The notes: a model not told the origin generated them from the letters alone. Shown: positions 45,792 through 57,949, numbered from the stretch's first letter. The stretch: DNA of 64,000 bases from Morella rubra (GCA_003952965.2 RXIC02000422.1:132310-196309); one strand, 5' to 3'. Numbers and translations: made by a program.

Positions 45792-46419
45792 TGTTATGGG
45801 CGTCCAGCACACTTGAGTTAAAAGTCCATCGTGGTCCTCAAGTTTTTAAAATTGGGCAACACTTTGTTGCCGCTCATCATATTTAAAGAAGAAAAGAAGC
45901 TGCATCTGATTTCAATCTTGGAGAAGAAAAAGAAAGAGGCTGCTGAGAAAAAGAAGAGAAGAGAGAAAGAAAAAGAAAAGGAGGAGAGTTTCTTTTTGGG
46001 ATTTTTTCTTTCAATCTTCAGGTGTGGTTTTCACACAGGAGTAAATTGGGTTGTCTCTGAGAAGGTTATCTGGGTGCTTCATCAACAGGGAGTTGTGATA
46101 TTCAGATTGGAGATCTCGCTGCAGTGTGGGTTTCGTTAGATTCTGGGTTTTGTGGTTAGATTATATTTTTTCTCAGATAGTTTATTTCCAATTATTGTTA
46201 ATTTCCAATTTGCTTGAACTCAAATTTTGGGCATAAACTTGAGTGTTATAATCTCTATTTTATTATAGTGGATTTATCTCGGAGTTGCCCGTGGTTTTTC
46301 CCTTCACAATGAATGGTTTTCCACATAAATCCTGTGTGTTCTCTTGGTGCTTGCTTTATTTCTTTTCTGGTTTGCTTGACGTTATTATTTAATTTCCATA
46401 GGGAAAAAAATTTGGCCCA
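45792..46419 (+). repeat. 5' LTR of the copia element
   Basis: Starts TGTTATGGGCGTCCAGC. Taken to end at GGCCCA just before the primer-binding site at 46426. Indels distinguish it from the 3' LTR. Confidence 0.75.
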
Positions 46420-46462
46420 AGAAAGTGGTATCAGAGCTCCGGTTGTGTGGGGTTGGTTGTCC

Positions 46463-47200
46463 ATGGAAAGTAGTTCAGGCACTATGATTAAACTCACGGT
46501 GTCAAATTATTCAATTTGGAAGCCGATGATGGAGACTTCCTTTACTGCAAGGATTTGCATGACCCTAGTAAGGGAGACAGTGCCAAGCCAACCAATGAAA
46601 CTGCCCAAGATTGAGAGAAGCAAAATAGAAAGACTATTGGGTATATTAGACAGTGGATTGATCTCTGTGTGTTCCACCACGTGTCTCAAAAGACAAATGC
46701 TGAGACTTTGTGGAAGAAATTGGAAAGTCTTTATGAGAGGAAGACATCTCAGAATACAACTTTTGCTATTAGAAAGCTGGTGAATTTGAAGCTAAAAGAG
46801 GGAAAGTTTGTTGCCGAGCATTTGAGTGATTTCCAAGACTTAGTGAATCAGTTGATTACAATGAAAATAGTGCCAGATGACGAGTTGCAAGCGCTATTGC
46901 TATTGAGTTCTTTGCCAAATAGTTGGGAGACTTTGGTGGTGTCATTTAGTAATTCTGCTCCGAATGGTGTGTTAAACTCTCAATATGGTTAAGATTGCTT
47001 GTTCAATGAAGAGATATGGGCAAAGAACATACACAGGCTTTGTTACAGAGAACAGAGGACGAAGTAAGGGTAGAGATTCTAAAGGACGTGGGAAATCCAG
47101 AAGTCAATCGAAAAGCAAAGATTAGATAAAGTAACACTTTTGTGATAAGAAAGGTCATATAAAGAAGCATTGTAAGGCTTGGAAAAATAAATAGAAAGAG
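46463..47200 (+). pseudogene. Copia gag
   Basis: The start is ATG 46463 (MESSSGTMIKLTVSNYSIW). A frameshift near 46660 moves the frame to 46669-46992 (KLESLYERKTSQNTTFAI, HLSDFQDLVNQLITMK). The zinc knuckle near 47130-47175 has lost its first Cys to a TAA stop but keeps the rest (HFCDKKGHIKKHC). Confidence 0.85.
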
Positions 47201-47328
47201 AATCATTAGAATATTAATCAAAATACCGTGACTAGCGTTTTTGAGGATGTGGCAGTAGCATTAGAATAGTGTTGTCATGTTGCAGATTTATTTAGTGTTG
47301 TCATGTTGCAGATTTATTTGTTGAATGG

Positions 47329-47540
47329 GTGATCGACTTAACGGTTTCCTACCATGTCATTCCAAAGAGGGAGCTCTTTACTTTTTACAAAGTGGGTAAC
47401 TTTGGTAGTGTGAGGATGGGTAATGAGAGTCATGTCGAAATAGTGGGAATTGGTGATATTTGTCTGCGAACAGATGTTGGATGCACCTTGACATTGAAGA
47501 ATGTGCGACATGTGCTTGAATTTGCTATCTACGCATGCTT
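47329..47540 (+). pseudogene. Copia protease, catalytic motif lost
   Basis: Contains SYHVIPKRELF and the downstream VRMGNESHVEIVGIGDICLR, typical of copia protease. The active-site Asp-Ser/Thr-Gly triplet is replaced: the sequence before SYHV reads IDLTV. Confidence 0.8.
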
Positions 47541-47579
47541 TTGATGACGCGGGGTATGAAAGTTATTTTGGCAATGAAA

Positions 47580-48580
47580 GATAGAAACTTATGAAGGGGT
47601 CAATGGTATTTGCTTAGAGGAAAGATTTGTTGCACACTTTACAAGATACAAGTAAAGGTGTGTAATGAAGCGGTAAATGCAGCGGAAGGTGATTATTCAC
47701 TAGATTTGCAGCACAAGCGGCTGGCTCACATGAGTAAGAAGAGATTGTAGATTTTGGCAAGAAAAACTCTTATTCCTTTCGCCAAAGGTACGTCTTTAAA
47801 TCCCTGTGATTATTGTTTACTTGATAAACAACAAAGAGTTTCTTTTCAGAAATCCTCTAGTAGAAAGCCCAATATGTTAGATTTGGTTTATTCTGATGTA
47901 TGTGGTCCCATTGAGGTGGAGTCCTTAGGTGACAATAAATATTTTCTTACTTTTATTGATGATGCTTAACGAAAAGTGTGGGTGTTTTGTTTGAGATCAA
48001 AAGACCAGGTTTTTCAGCACTTAAAGAAATTTCATGCCATGGTGAAATGGGAAACCGGTAAGGTTTTGAAGTGTCTCCGGATTGACAACGGAAGGGAATA
48101 TACGTCTAATGCATTTGAAGATTACTGCTCAGAGCATGGCATTAGACATGAGAAGAAAATTGCTGTTACCCCACAACACAATGGTGTGGTAGAGAGAATG
48201 AACCGCACCATTGTCGAAAAGGTCAGAAGTATGTTAAGGATGGCTGGGCTGCCTAAGTCATTTTGGGGTGAAGCTGTTCATACTGCATGCTACCTAATCA
48301 ACCGGTCTCTATCAGTTCCTTTGGATTTTGAGATTCCAGAGAAAGTATGAACAGGAAATGATGTTTCCTATTCTCACTTGAAGGTTTTTGGGTGCAAGGT
48401 ATTTGCACATGTGCCTAAGGAACAATGGTTGAAGCTTGATGATAAAGCCACTCCTTGCATTTTTGTTGGCTACGGAGATGCAAAATTTGGCTATAGGTTA
48501 TGGGATCCAGAAAAGAAGAAGATTATTAAAAGGAGAGATGTGATTTTCCATGAAAAATCAAAATTTGACAGGTTTTGAGA
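47580..48580 (+). pseudogene. Copia integrase
   Basis: The pre-integrase part ends with CDYCLLDKQQRVSF. The catalytic core has YSDVCGP (first Asp), CLRIDNGREYTS (second Asp) and GVVERMNRTIVEK (Glu). TAA at 47967-47969 and TGA at 48348-48350 interrupt it. The C-terminal part (48378-48578) includes GCKVFAHVPKEQ and GYRLWDPEKKKIIKRRDV. Confidence 0.88.
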
Positions 48581-48671
48581 AATCTGAGAATCCAAGACGT
48601 GCTGTTGAAGGTGTTGTTGACCTTAAACTTGTCTCTTCAACTCTGGACAGTGTCACTCAGGGGGAAAGATG

Positions 48672-48770
48672 CATGTTGACAAACATGATGATGAGCTAGC
48701 AGTAGTTGACAAACATGATGATGAGCCAGCAGTAGTTGACAAACATGATGATGAGCCAACAGTAGTTGAT
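48672..48770 (+). repeat. 30-base repeat in the copia linker
   Basis: Three in-frame units each encode VDKHDDEPAV or a close variant, between integrase and reverse transcriptase, followed by the acidic VDEDVPEDVEQ. Confidence 0.85.
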
Positions 48771-49007
48771 GAAGATGTTCCAGAGGATGTTGAGCAAGGG
48801 GAGCAACCTACTACATCGATACCTCAGGTTAGAAGGTCTACTAAAGAGCATCGTCATCAGTCAGGTATCCTGAATCAGATTATATTTTGTTAACTGAGAA
48901 GGGAGCCAGAAAGGTTTCAGAAAGTACAGTCTCATAAGGACAAGTAGAGCTGGAAGAATGCTATGCAGGACAAGATAGATTCTTTGTAGAAGAATCAGAC
49001 TTATGAG

Positions 49008-49916
49008 TTGGTGGAGCTTCCTAAAGGCAAAAAGGCATTGAAAAATAAATGGGTGTTCGAGCTGAAGAAAGATGGTGAGAAACTAGTGAAGTATAAAGCT
49101 CGATTGGTGGTAAAAGGCTTCGGTCAGAAGAAAGGGATTGACTTTGATGAGATATTCTCTCCTGTCGTCAAGATGACTTCCATTCGAGTGGTTTTGGGTT
49201 TAGTAGCTAGTTTGGATCTCGAGCTTGAGCAGCTAGATGTGAAGATTGCCTTTCTCCATGGTGATTTGGAGGAAGAAATCTACATGGATCAGCCAGAAGG
49301 ATTTGAAGTGAAAGGAAAGGAACACATGGTTTTCAAGTTGAAAAAGAGTCTGTATAGGTTGAAGCAAGCTCCGAGACAGTGGTATAAAAAGTTTGACTCT
49401 TTCATGGTGGGTCACGGTTATACATGGACAAAGGCAGATCATTGTGTGTATGTCAGAGAATTCCATGGTAGTAACTTCATTATTCTTTTGCTATATGTAG
49501 ATGATATGTTGATAGTGGGGCAAGATATTCAGTTGGTTTGCAGTTTGAAGGCAGATTTGTTCAAGTCCTTTGACATGAATGATCTTGGTTCAACACGTCA
49601 GATTTTGGGGATGCATATTCAACGTGATAGGAAAGTTAGAAATTTATGGTTATCACAGGAGAAATATATAGAACGGGTGCTGGCGAGGTTTAACATGAAA
49701 AATGCTAAACCAGTTGGGACACCACTTGGTGGTCACTTCAAACTCAGTAAGAAGACTTGTCCTTCTACTAAGGAAGAGAAAGAAAGCATGGCAGCTATTC
49801 CTTATTCATCTGCAGTTGGGAGTTTGATGTATACCATGGTTTGCACACGACCAGACATTGCTCATACAGTATTGGTGGTCAGCAGGTTTCTTGTTAATCT
49901 TGGTAAAGATCACTGA
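49008..49916 (+). pseudogene. Copia reverse transcriptase
   Basis: 302 open codons. Motifs are NKWVFELKKDGEKLVKYKAR, QLDVKIAFLHGDLEEEIYMD, LKQAPRQWYKKF and the catalytic LLLYVDDMLIVG (YVDD at 49493-49504). It is the best-preserved part of the element and places it in the Tork/Tnt1-like lineage by resemblance. It ends at a stop where the RNase H linker begins. Confidence 0.92.
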
Positions 49917-50460
49917 GAGGCAGTGAAATGGATCTTCAAATATTTGAGAGGTGGCTCCAAGATGTGTTTGACTTTTGGGGGTTCAAAACTACTTTTGGAG
50001 GGATATGCAAATACAGATATGGCTGGTGACCTGGATGGTAGAAAATCTACTTCGGGGTTCTTATTTACTTTTGCAGGGAGAGCTGTATCATGGTAGTCAT
50101 GTTTGCAGAAGTGTGTTGCCTTATCTACAACTGAGGCTGAGTATATTGCAGCGACTGAAGTAGGAAAAGAAATACTTTGGATGAAACGGTTTCTTCAAGA
50201 TTTGGGTTTGAAGCAAGATGGGTACGTGGTTCATTGTGACAGTTAGAGTGCACTAGACTTGAGCAAGAATGTTACTTACCATTCATGGATGAAGTACATC
50301 AATGTGTGATATCATTGGCTATGACAAGCAGTGGCAGAACAATTGATACTGTTGGAAAAGATTCATACTGAGAAGAATCCAGCTGACATGATAACAATGG
50401 TTGTGACCAGAGAGAAGCTTGAGCTTTGTGCTGGACTGGCTAGCATGGATTCTAACTAAT
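49917..50460 (+). pseudogene. Copia RNase H
   Basis: Shows YANTDMAGDLDGRKSTSGF and LSTTEAEYIAATEVGKE in partly broken frames with several stops (for example near 50095 and 50246). Ends near SMDSN at 50458, shortly before the purine-rich tract. Confidence 0.85.
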
Positions 50461-50505
50461 ACGTTAGAGAACAATCTTCTTTCTCAATGAGCTAGAGGGG
50501 GAGAT

Positions 50506-51040
50506 TGTTATGGGCGTCCAGCCCACTTGAGTTAAAAGCCCATTTGTGGGCCTCAAATTTTTAAAATAGGGAAACACTTTGTTGCCGCTCATCATATTAC
50601 AATTGGGAGAAGAAAAAGAAAGAGGCTGCTGAGAAAAAGGAGAGAAGAGAGAGAAAAAAGAAAGTGGAGTTTTTGGGATTTTTTTCTTTCAATCTTCAGG
50701 TGTGGTTTTCACACAGAGAAAATTGGGTTGTCTCTGAGAAGTTATCTGGTGCTTCATCAATAGGAAGTTGTAATATTCAGATTGGGGATCTCACTACAGT
50801 GTGGGTTTCATTCATTCCGGGTTTTGTGGTGAGATTATATTTTTTCTCAAAGAGTTAATCTTGTTGATTTCCAATTTGCTTGAATTCAAGTTTTGGGCAT
50901 AAACTTGATTTTTGTAATCTCTATTTTATTATAGTGGATTTATTTCGGAGTTGTCCTGTATTTTTCCCTTCACACTGAAGAGTTTTTCGCGTAAATCCTA
51001 TGTGTTCTCTTGGTGCTTGCTTTATTCCTTTTCTAGTTTT
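50506..51040 (+). repeat. 3' LTR of the copia element, truncated
   Basis: Starts TGTTATGGGCGTCCAGCCC after the purine-rich GAGGGGGAGAT. About 70 bases shorter at its end than the 5' LTR. A mutilated second copy lies at 53830-54110. Confidence 0.8.
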
Positions 51041-51045
51041 GTCCG

Positions 51046-51630
51046 ACAAGTTAGAACACGGTTCTGGAGAGACGCCAACTACTGCCAGGATGAACGGTGT
51101 TCCTAAAATCTGTTCTAGATGGACCTGATGTAATCCCTTATCTGAATCGGGTGGCCTTCATGGGAGCGCTTGTTACGAAGAAACCAAATTTCAACCATAA
51201 CAATAGCAGCATTAAGGATAAAACCCTATAGGTGTATACTGGATATACCAAGTGTGGAGTATGCTGAAAGGAGCATTTTAACCCAATCCACCGGGGAAGA
51301 GACCGGAATATGAGTAACATTGAATGGCCAACTTGGTGAATGATGAAAAGATGAATGGATGTCTACTCATAATTTTCGCATAGTGGGCAGCAGTTGTTGA
51401 ACTCAGAGGTGTCACCCCTAGGGAAAGCCAGGCGGGCTCTTATTGGCTGAGCTCGGCTGCAAATATCCAGAGTAGTAGTTTTGAAACAATCTTGTAGCCG
51501 CAATTGCCAAATTTCTTTCTAGACTCGGTCATTTGTGATGTTAGTAGAGGGCACCTTCTACTTTGTTCTAGTGCTACCACAGATTTGATTGAGAAGAGGC
51601 CTTTTGGGTCTTGTCGCCAGATGACTTCAT
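51046..51630 (-). mobile_element. LINE fragment with zf-RVT region, copy 1
   Basis: On the minus strand a frame with DPKGLFSIKSV leads into WKEIWQLRLQ and a CPLCE-type zinc-binding end with a His-Leu-Phe: the region joining LINE reverse transcriptase to RNase H. It continues the LINE interrupted by the copia element, whose RNase H is at 45328-45791. It is joined without a visible boundary to a gypsy gag at about 51640. Confidence 0.75.
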
Positions 51631-51639
51631 CAGGTTCTT

Positions 51640-52330
51640 CATAAGCTCACCCTTGAGATTATACTTCAGCCACTCACATATCTTGCCACCAATTGATCAT
51701 CGGATTCTTGCAAATTCACACAGCTCATAAGTTTGTAAAACTGCTCTGTATAATCACCAACAAATTCCTCCATTCAATGATGCAACTAATGGAACTTTTG
51801 GTAGAGAGTTTGAGAATAATCTAAAGGCAGAAACTTCTCATCAAGCTTCACCTTTATCTCAGCCTAAATATTAATTTTAGGAATTCTTCTGCAATCTCTA
51901 CTACGTTGATATTGCTACCACCATATTAGAGCATGACCCTTCAACTTCGTAGCAACGAACTGTACCTTTCTTTCATTTTAAAGATCTTTCCATTCAAATA
52001 AAGCTTTTAAAGATGCCATCCAATCACAATACTCATCTGCATCAAGCTTCCCATCAAAGTCTTGCACATGAACTTGGATGCTTCGATTATTGTTTTCTAA
52101 AGCACGAGCCAAACGTTCCATGGACCATTGAGCAGCAACTCTTGGTTCAACGAAAGAACTAGAAGAAGATGAATGGTCATTTCGATTATTGTCATCTTGA
52201 AGAAGACATTGCGTGCACTTTCCTGACACCAATGGTTTCGAGTTGGTGAAGTTTGAAGACGCTGAAAAAGTTCATTCACCATGTTTGTAAGTGTTTGATT
52301 TGATTCTCGTAATGTCGCAAGTTTTCCCAC
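51640..52330 (-). pseudogene. Ty3/gypsy gag fragment, copy 1
   Basis: The ORFs 52097-52330 and 51978-52232 together encode a gag N-terminus (LATLRESNQTLTNMVN) and the capsid start (FDGKLDADEYCDWMASLKAL, FEWKDL). Beyond 51978 the frame breaks but LKGHALIWWQYQRSR is still readable. One base is missing near 52195 relative to copy 2. No pol follows. Confidence 0.8.
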
Positions 52331-53333
52331 TATTTTTCAAATAGTGTACACTTTAGCTTCCGGGTGTTAGAGAACCTTACAAGTGCTTTCCCGGGCTCAA
52401 CACTCACAACCCAAGTGATTTTTCGGCTCACCACTCACAACCCAACCGCTTGAGATATACCCTCTCTAAGCTTCTTTTTAGTAAACAACCTCACTAAAGG
52501 AATCACCTCTTTTGGATAGGAAGATATAGGAAATAAACTATCTCAAAGATTGGATAATAAAATGAAAAGCTCTACGTCTTTGCTTCACACAAAGACAAGG
52601 ATAAGAAAGTGTGTTTGTGTGAATGATATGAGAAATATGAAATAAGAAGGTTTAAGATCTTTCTCAAGCAATAAAAATGATAGTGGTTGTTCAACACCGT
52701 TTTTGAGGCTTAGGAATGTCTTTAAATAGGTCTCAATAAAAACTAGCCATTTATAGCAGTTAAGGGACGATCTCTCAAAATTCAAGACAAGCCGATCGAC
52801 CGCTACATGAACCAGTGACGCTGCAGTTATGTTACCCAACGGTCATATTGTCAGAACTCAACGGATCTATTTTTAAAACTATGCGATCGCTATACCAAGC
52901 GGTCATAGTCCGGTAGACTGCTTCACCAATTGGTCAACCTCTACAACTTAAGCACATGATCCGGTTGATTTAAAACCACGATTTTGACCAACTTAAAACA
53001 CCCAATTTTAAAGACTAACTTCATATAAGGTTTGAGAGTTTGATTGGGTGTTTAAAACATTAAAAACATTTTGGTCTTCCAAACAAGAGGTAAAACGGTT
53101 TATGCATTTTGAAAGATATGCAAGTGTGTGATTCAAATCCTTGTCAAAAGTGAAACTAAGAGTTACAAGGTTATACCCTATGGTCTTGAATCTTCACTTT
53201 TGAGCTCCTTGCATTTTCTTAATCTTCAATCTTCTTGTCTTTGCTCTTTGATAAAAATGTCTTTGTCTTTGAAGATGTCCATTTTGTAAACTTAATCATT
53301 TATTGAAATCATGATTGTGAACAAAAGCCAACA
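52318..53333 (-). mobile_element. LTR copy (family of the 37180 solo LTR), minus strand
   Basis: Reverse complement of most of the solo LTR, starting TGTTGG at 53333. A purine-rich tract (AAAAGGGGAAT on the minus strand) lies immediately outside, so this is the 3' LTR of an element. The far end is missing and is joined to gypsy gag at the shared phrase GTGGGAAAAC. The GGTCGACC palindromes have decayed. Confidence 0.8.
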
Positions 53334-53759
53334 ATTCCCCTTTTTGATGACAATAACTCATCTTTTGCAATCTTGAGACAACCGGAGGATGTCACATCAA
53401 GGATATAAATTTAGATGGATGCATCGATGAAGATTAAGTGTGCATGCATTATCCATCATATGAATATGCATTCGATCATACAACTTAAGGTCAATCAAAA
53501 AGTGAATGAACAATTTGAAATGACAATCTCAGAAATGGTATATGACTAATGGGGACTCAAGAGTCTACTAGTAATGAAGTTTGTACGCTACCAATGAGGT
53601 GGGCTCATAGAATTTTGATAAATGCAAGAAATATGAGCAGAGGAATGTCAACCAACCCAAGGATTTAGGTAGCATTTGTCCTCAAATGTTTAAAGACAAG
53701 TTTCATTTCTTTATTGGCCTACTTATTGGTACTAAGATGCTTCCAAGGTACTAAAAAAC
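53334..53759 (-). other. Remains of element interior next to the LTR
   Basis: Non-coding. Contains phrases (ATAAATTTAGATGGATGCAT, AATCAAAAAGTGA) also present in 56260-56350 and 57220-57360. Probably the untranslated 3' interior of the LTR element. Confidence 0.5.
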
Positions 53760-54119
53760 TATCCAGAGTAGTAGTTTTGAAACAATCTTGTAGCCGCTAA
53801 CCGTTTCAATGAGCTTTCTCCAGCCCACTTCTTTAAATTTTTAAAATAGGGAAACACTTTGTTGCCGGGGAGAAGAAAAAGAAAGAGGCTGCTGATTTGG
53901 GATTTTTTTCTTTCAATCTTCAGGTGTGGTTTTCACACTGAGCAAATTAGAAGGTTATCTGACTTCATCAGCAGATTCCAGATATTCTTTTGTGGTGAGA
54001 TCTCAAAGAGTTAATCTTGTTGATTTCCAATTTGCTCAAGTTTTGGGCATAAACTTGAGTAATCTCTATTTTATTATAGTGGATTTATTTCGGAGTCCTG
54101 TAACACTGAAGAGCGCGTT
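53760..54119 (+). repeat. Abridged copy of the copia 3' LTR
   Basis: Matches 50520-51110 piece by piece, each piece nearly exact, but with many 10-30 base omissions between pieces. A 60-base fragment from the LINE region (CAGAGTAGTAGTTTTGAAAC) precedes it. Confidence 0.8.
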
Positions 54120-54660
54120 CCTATGATTCGCCGAGTTATTCTGGACGCCAACTACTCCAGGATGAACAGTTCTAGATTCAATCCCTTATCTGAATATGGG
54201 AGCGCTCGAAGAAACCAAATTTCAACCATAACAATAGCAGCATTAAGGATAAAACCCTATAGGTGTATACTGGATATACCAAGTGTGGAGTATGCTGAAA
54301 GGAGCATTTTAACCCAATCCACCGGGGAAGAGACCGGAATATGAGTAACATTGAATGGCCAACTTGGTGAATGATGAAAAGATGAATGGATGTCTACTCA
54401 TAATTTTCGCATAGTGGGCAGCAGTTGTTGAACTCAGAGGTGTCACCCCTAGGGAAAGCCAGGCGGGCTCTTATTGGCTGAGCTCGGCTGCAAATATCCA
54501 GAGTAGTAGTTTTGAAACAATCTTGTAGCCGCAATTGCCAAATTTCTTTCTAGACTCGGTCATTTGTGATGTTAGTAGAGGGCACCTTCTACTTTGTTCT
54601 AGTGCTACCACAGATTTGATTGAGAAGAGGCCTTTTGGGTCTTGTCGCCAGATGACTTCA
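54120..54660 (-). mobile_element. LINE fragment with zf-RVT region, copy 2
   Basis: Nearly identical to 51100-51645 from about 54215 onward; the first 90 bases are abridged. Same strand and same junction to gag. Confidence 0.8.
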
Positions 54661-54689
54661 TCAGGTTCTTCATAAGCTCACCCTTGAGA

Positions 54690-55305
54690 TTATACTTCAG
54701 CTCGCCACCAATTGATCATCGGATTCTTGCAAATTCACATCACTGCTCTGTATGATGCAATAATGGAACTTTTGGTAGAGAGTTTGAGAATAATCTAAAG
54801 GAAGAAACTTCTCATCAAGCTTCACCTTTATCTCAGCCTAAATATTAATTTTAGGAATTCTTCTGCAATCTCTACTACGTTGATATTGCTACCACCATAT
54901 TAGAGCATGACCCTTCAACTTCGTAGCAACGAACTGTACCTTTCTTTCATTTTAAAGATCTTTCCATTCAAATAAAGCTTTTAAAGATGCCATCCAATCA
55001 CAATACTCATCTGCATCAAGCTTCCCATCAAAGTCTTGCACATGAACTTGGATGCTTCGATTATTGTTTTCTAAAGCACGAGCCAAACGTTCCATGGACC
55101 ATTGAGCAGCAACTCTTGGTTCAACGAAAGAACTAGAAGAAGATGAATGGTCATTTCGATTATTGTCATCATTGAAGAAGACATTGCGTGCACTTTCCTG
55201 ACACCAATGGTTTCGAGTTGGTGAAGTTTGAAGACGCTGAAAAAGTCCATTCACCATGTTTGTAAGTGTTTGATTTGATTCTCGTAATGTCGCAAGTTTT
55301 CCCAC
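54690..55305 (-). pseudogene. Ty3/gypsy gag fragment, copy 2
   Basis: The frame 54952-55305 is open for 117 codons from MGKLATLRESNQTL to LKALFEWKDL. It keeps the base lost in copy 1. Short omissions occur near 54700-54770. No downstream gag or pol domains. Confidence 0.8.
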
Positions 55306-56190
55306 TATTTTTCAAATAGTGTACACTTTAGCTTCCGGGTGCTAGAGAACCTTACAAGTGCTTTCCCGGGCTCAACACTCACAACCCAAGTGATTTTCGA
55401 GCTCACCACTCACAACCCAACCGCTTGAGATATACCCTCTTAAGCTTCTTTTTAGTAAACAACCTCACTAAAGGAATCACCTCTTTTGGATAGGAAGATA
55501 TAGGAAATAAACTATCTCAAAGATTGGATAATAAAATGAAAAGCTCTACGTCTTTGCTTCACACAAAGACAAGGATAAGAAAGTGTAATTTGTGTGAATG
55601 ATATGAGAAATATGAAATAAGAAGGTTTAAGATCTTTCTCAAGCAATAAAAATGATAGTGGTTGTTCAACACCGTTTTTGAGGCTTAGGAATGTCTTTAA
55701 ATAGGTCTCAATAGAAAACTAGCCATTTATAGCAGTTAAGGGACGATCTCTCAAAATTCAAGACAAGCCGATCGACCGCTACATGAACCGGTCGATCGCT
55801 GCATGTTATTGTTACCCCAACAATCACATTGTCAGAACTCAACGGATCTATTTTAAAACTATGTATTGATCGATCGCTATACCAAGCGGTCATAGTCCGG
55901 TAGACTGCTTCACCAATTGGTCAACCTCTACAACTTAAGCACATGATCCGGTTGATTTAAAACCACGATTTTGACCAACTTAAAACACCCAATTTTAAAG
56001 AAACTTCTCATATGACATTAAAAAAAAACAAGAGGTAAAAATGCACTTTTGAAAGATATGCAAGTGTGTGATTAAATCCTTGTCAAAAGTGAAACTAAGA
56101 GTTACAATGGTCTTGAATGAATAATCTTCAATCTTAATAAAAATGAAGATGTTTTTGGAAATCGATTGTGAACAAAAGCAACAATGATGA
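55290..56190 (-). mobile_element. LTR copy, minus strand, partly abridged
   Basis: Same LTR family and same junction to gag as 52318-53333. From about 55995 onward the similarity becomes a series of short matching pieces with omissions, ending near 56190 at GATGATGACAATAAA. Confidence 0.75.
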
Positions 56191-57949
56191 TGACAATAAA
56201 TTGATAGTTTTGGGATGACGCAATCCATTAGTAGCGGAGAATATATAGTCATGTCACATCAAAAATTATAAATTTAGATGGATGCATGCATGCATTGTAT
56301 GCAGATCAACAAGAATATCAACATTAAGAAATCAATCAAAAAGTGATATAACTCAGAACAATTTGCAATGAAATCTAATCTCAAGAGTCCATCGCTATTA
56401 CCCCACCCAACCTTTTAGCTACCAATGATAATTTAAAGGTCATTCTCAACTTTAAGGTTCATGATCTACCATTTTGATAAATGCAAGAAATATCTCAAAG
56501 ATTAATACATTTGCATTTTCAAGATAAACCATCATAGAAGAGTTCTATCAAAGGATTTGGGCATTTGTCCTCAAATGTGACAAGCCTTCCAAGTTTCATC
56601 CAAGATTCTTTATTGTTCCATCCTTCTTGAATCCTTTTTCCCAAATTCTTGGTTCCTTTAGATGAAGGTATATCTTTAAGGTTTCGAGCCTTTGTGTACA
56701 CAAAGAACCTTACAAGTGCAACACTCTGATCTCAGCTTTATAAAGCTTCTTCTTTAGTATCACTAAAGAAGATAAAGCTTCTCAAAGATGGATAATTGAA
56801 AAGCTCTAACACAAAGACAACAAGCAATACACACCGTTTAGCTTAGGAATGTCTTTAAATAGGTCTCAATAGAAAACTAGGCAGTTAATTTCAAAATTCT
56901 CGACCGCTCACAACAACGTCTTCGTATCCGCCTATAGTCAGAGCTTCAACGTGAAGAAGGAAGGTCACAAAATTTTATGCATCACCTTGGTGTCAAAAAT
57001 GAATCTGCAACGGTCTTTGATAAAATAAGATGTCAAAGGATCCCGATGATGACAATAAATTGATAGTTTTGGATGACTCCCCCTATCTTTTGCAATTGGA
57101 AATTATTTGAAACTTGAGATTAGTAGCCAATATTCATAATCTAATTCAAAAGGAGAATATATAGTCATCAAAACCATCATCAACACATTTCTCCCCCTTG
57201 TCACATCAAAAATACAAAGGATATAAATTTAGATGGATGCATCCATGCATTATCCATCATATCTTCCCCGAATATGCATTCTACCATATCCATCATATGA
57301 TCAATACAAGAATATCAACATTAAGAAATCTCCCCCTTTGTCAATCAAAAAGTGAAGACAAGGATATAACTCAAAAAATAATCATTTTCATCCAAGAACA
57401 ATTTGGGGTTTTAAATGACAATCTCATGAAATGGTATAGAGGATGACTAATGGGGACTCAAGAGTCCATCGCTATTACGATAGTAGCCCACTGAGTGGTT
57501 TGTACCAACCTTTTAGCTACCAATGATAATTTAAAGGTCATTCTTAACCAAAAAATTTAAGCTCACAAATTTTCATAGTTCATGATTTGAAAAAATGTTA
57601 GCTCATAGATGTTCCATTTTGATAAATGCAAGAAATATCTCAAAGATTAATACATTTGCATTTTCAAGATAAACATATAAGGAATCATCATAGAAGACAA
57701 TCAATCAACAATAAGTTCTATCAAAGGATTATAATTTACCAAAGGTTTTTCCTTTAGCATTTGTCCTCAAATGTGACAAGCCTTCTTGAAAGACAAGTTT
57801 CATCCAAGATTCTTTATTGTTCCATCCTTCTTGAATCCTACAAAGGAATTCAAGAAACCATTTTTGGTACCCAAGCTTTCTTGGGTCCTTTGGTGTTATT
57901 CTTGGTTCCTTTAGATGCTTCCAAGTTCAAACATTGTACACTATCTTTA
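56191..57949 (-). other. Scrambled and abridged LTR-element interior
   Basis: 56191-56950 contains shortened versions of LTR and interior pieces. 57000-57949 is a fuller non-coding interior with repeated CTCCCCCTTTGTCAATCAAA-type phrases (purine-rich on the minus strand). No ORF with a domain is visible. Confidence 0.6.

Larger units (their letters stand above)
45792..51040 (+). mobile_element. Ty1/copia retrotransposon, Tork-like, degenerate
   Basis: A nearly full-length element with two related LTRs, a primer-binding site TGGTATCAGAGC (46426-46437), gag, protease, integrase, reverse transcriptase and RNase H in copia order, and a purine-rich tract (about 50491-50505) before the 3' LTR. Stops and frameshifts occur in every domain, so it cannot move by itself. 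It lies inside a LINE. No target-site duplication is seen because the 3' LTR looks truncated. Confidence 0.93.
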
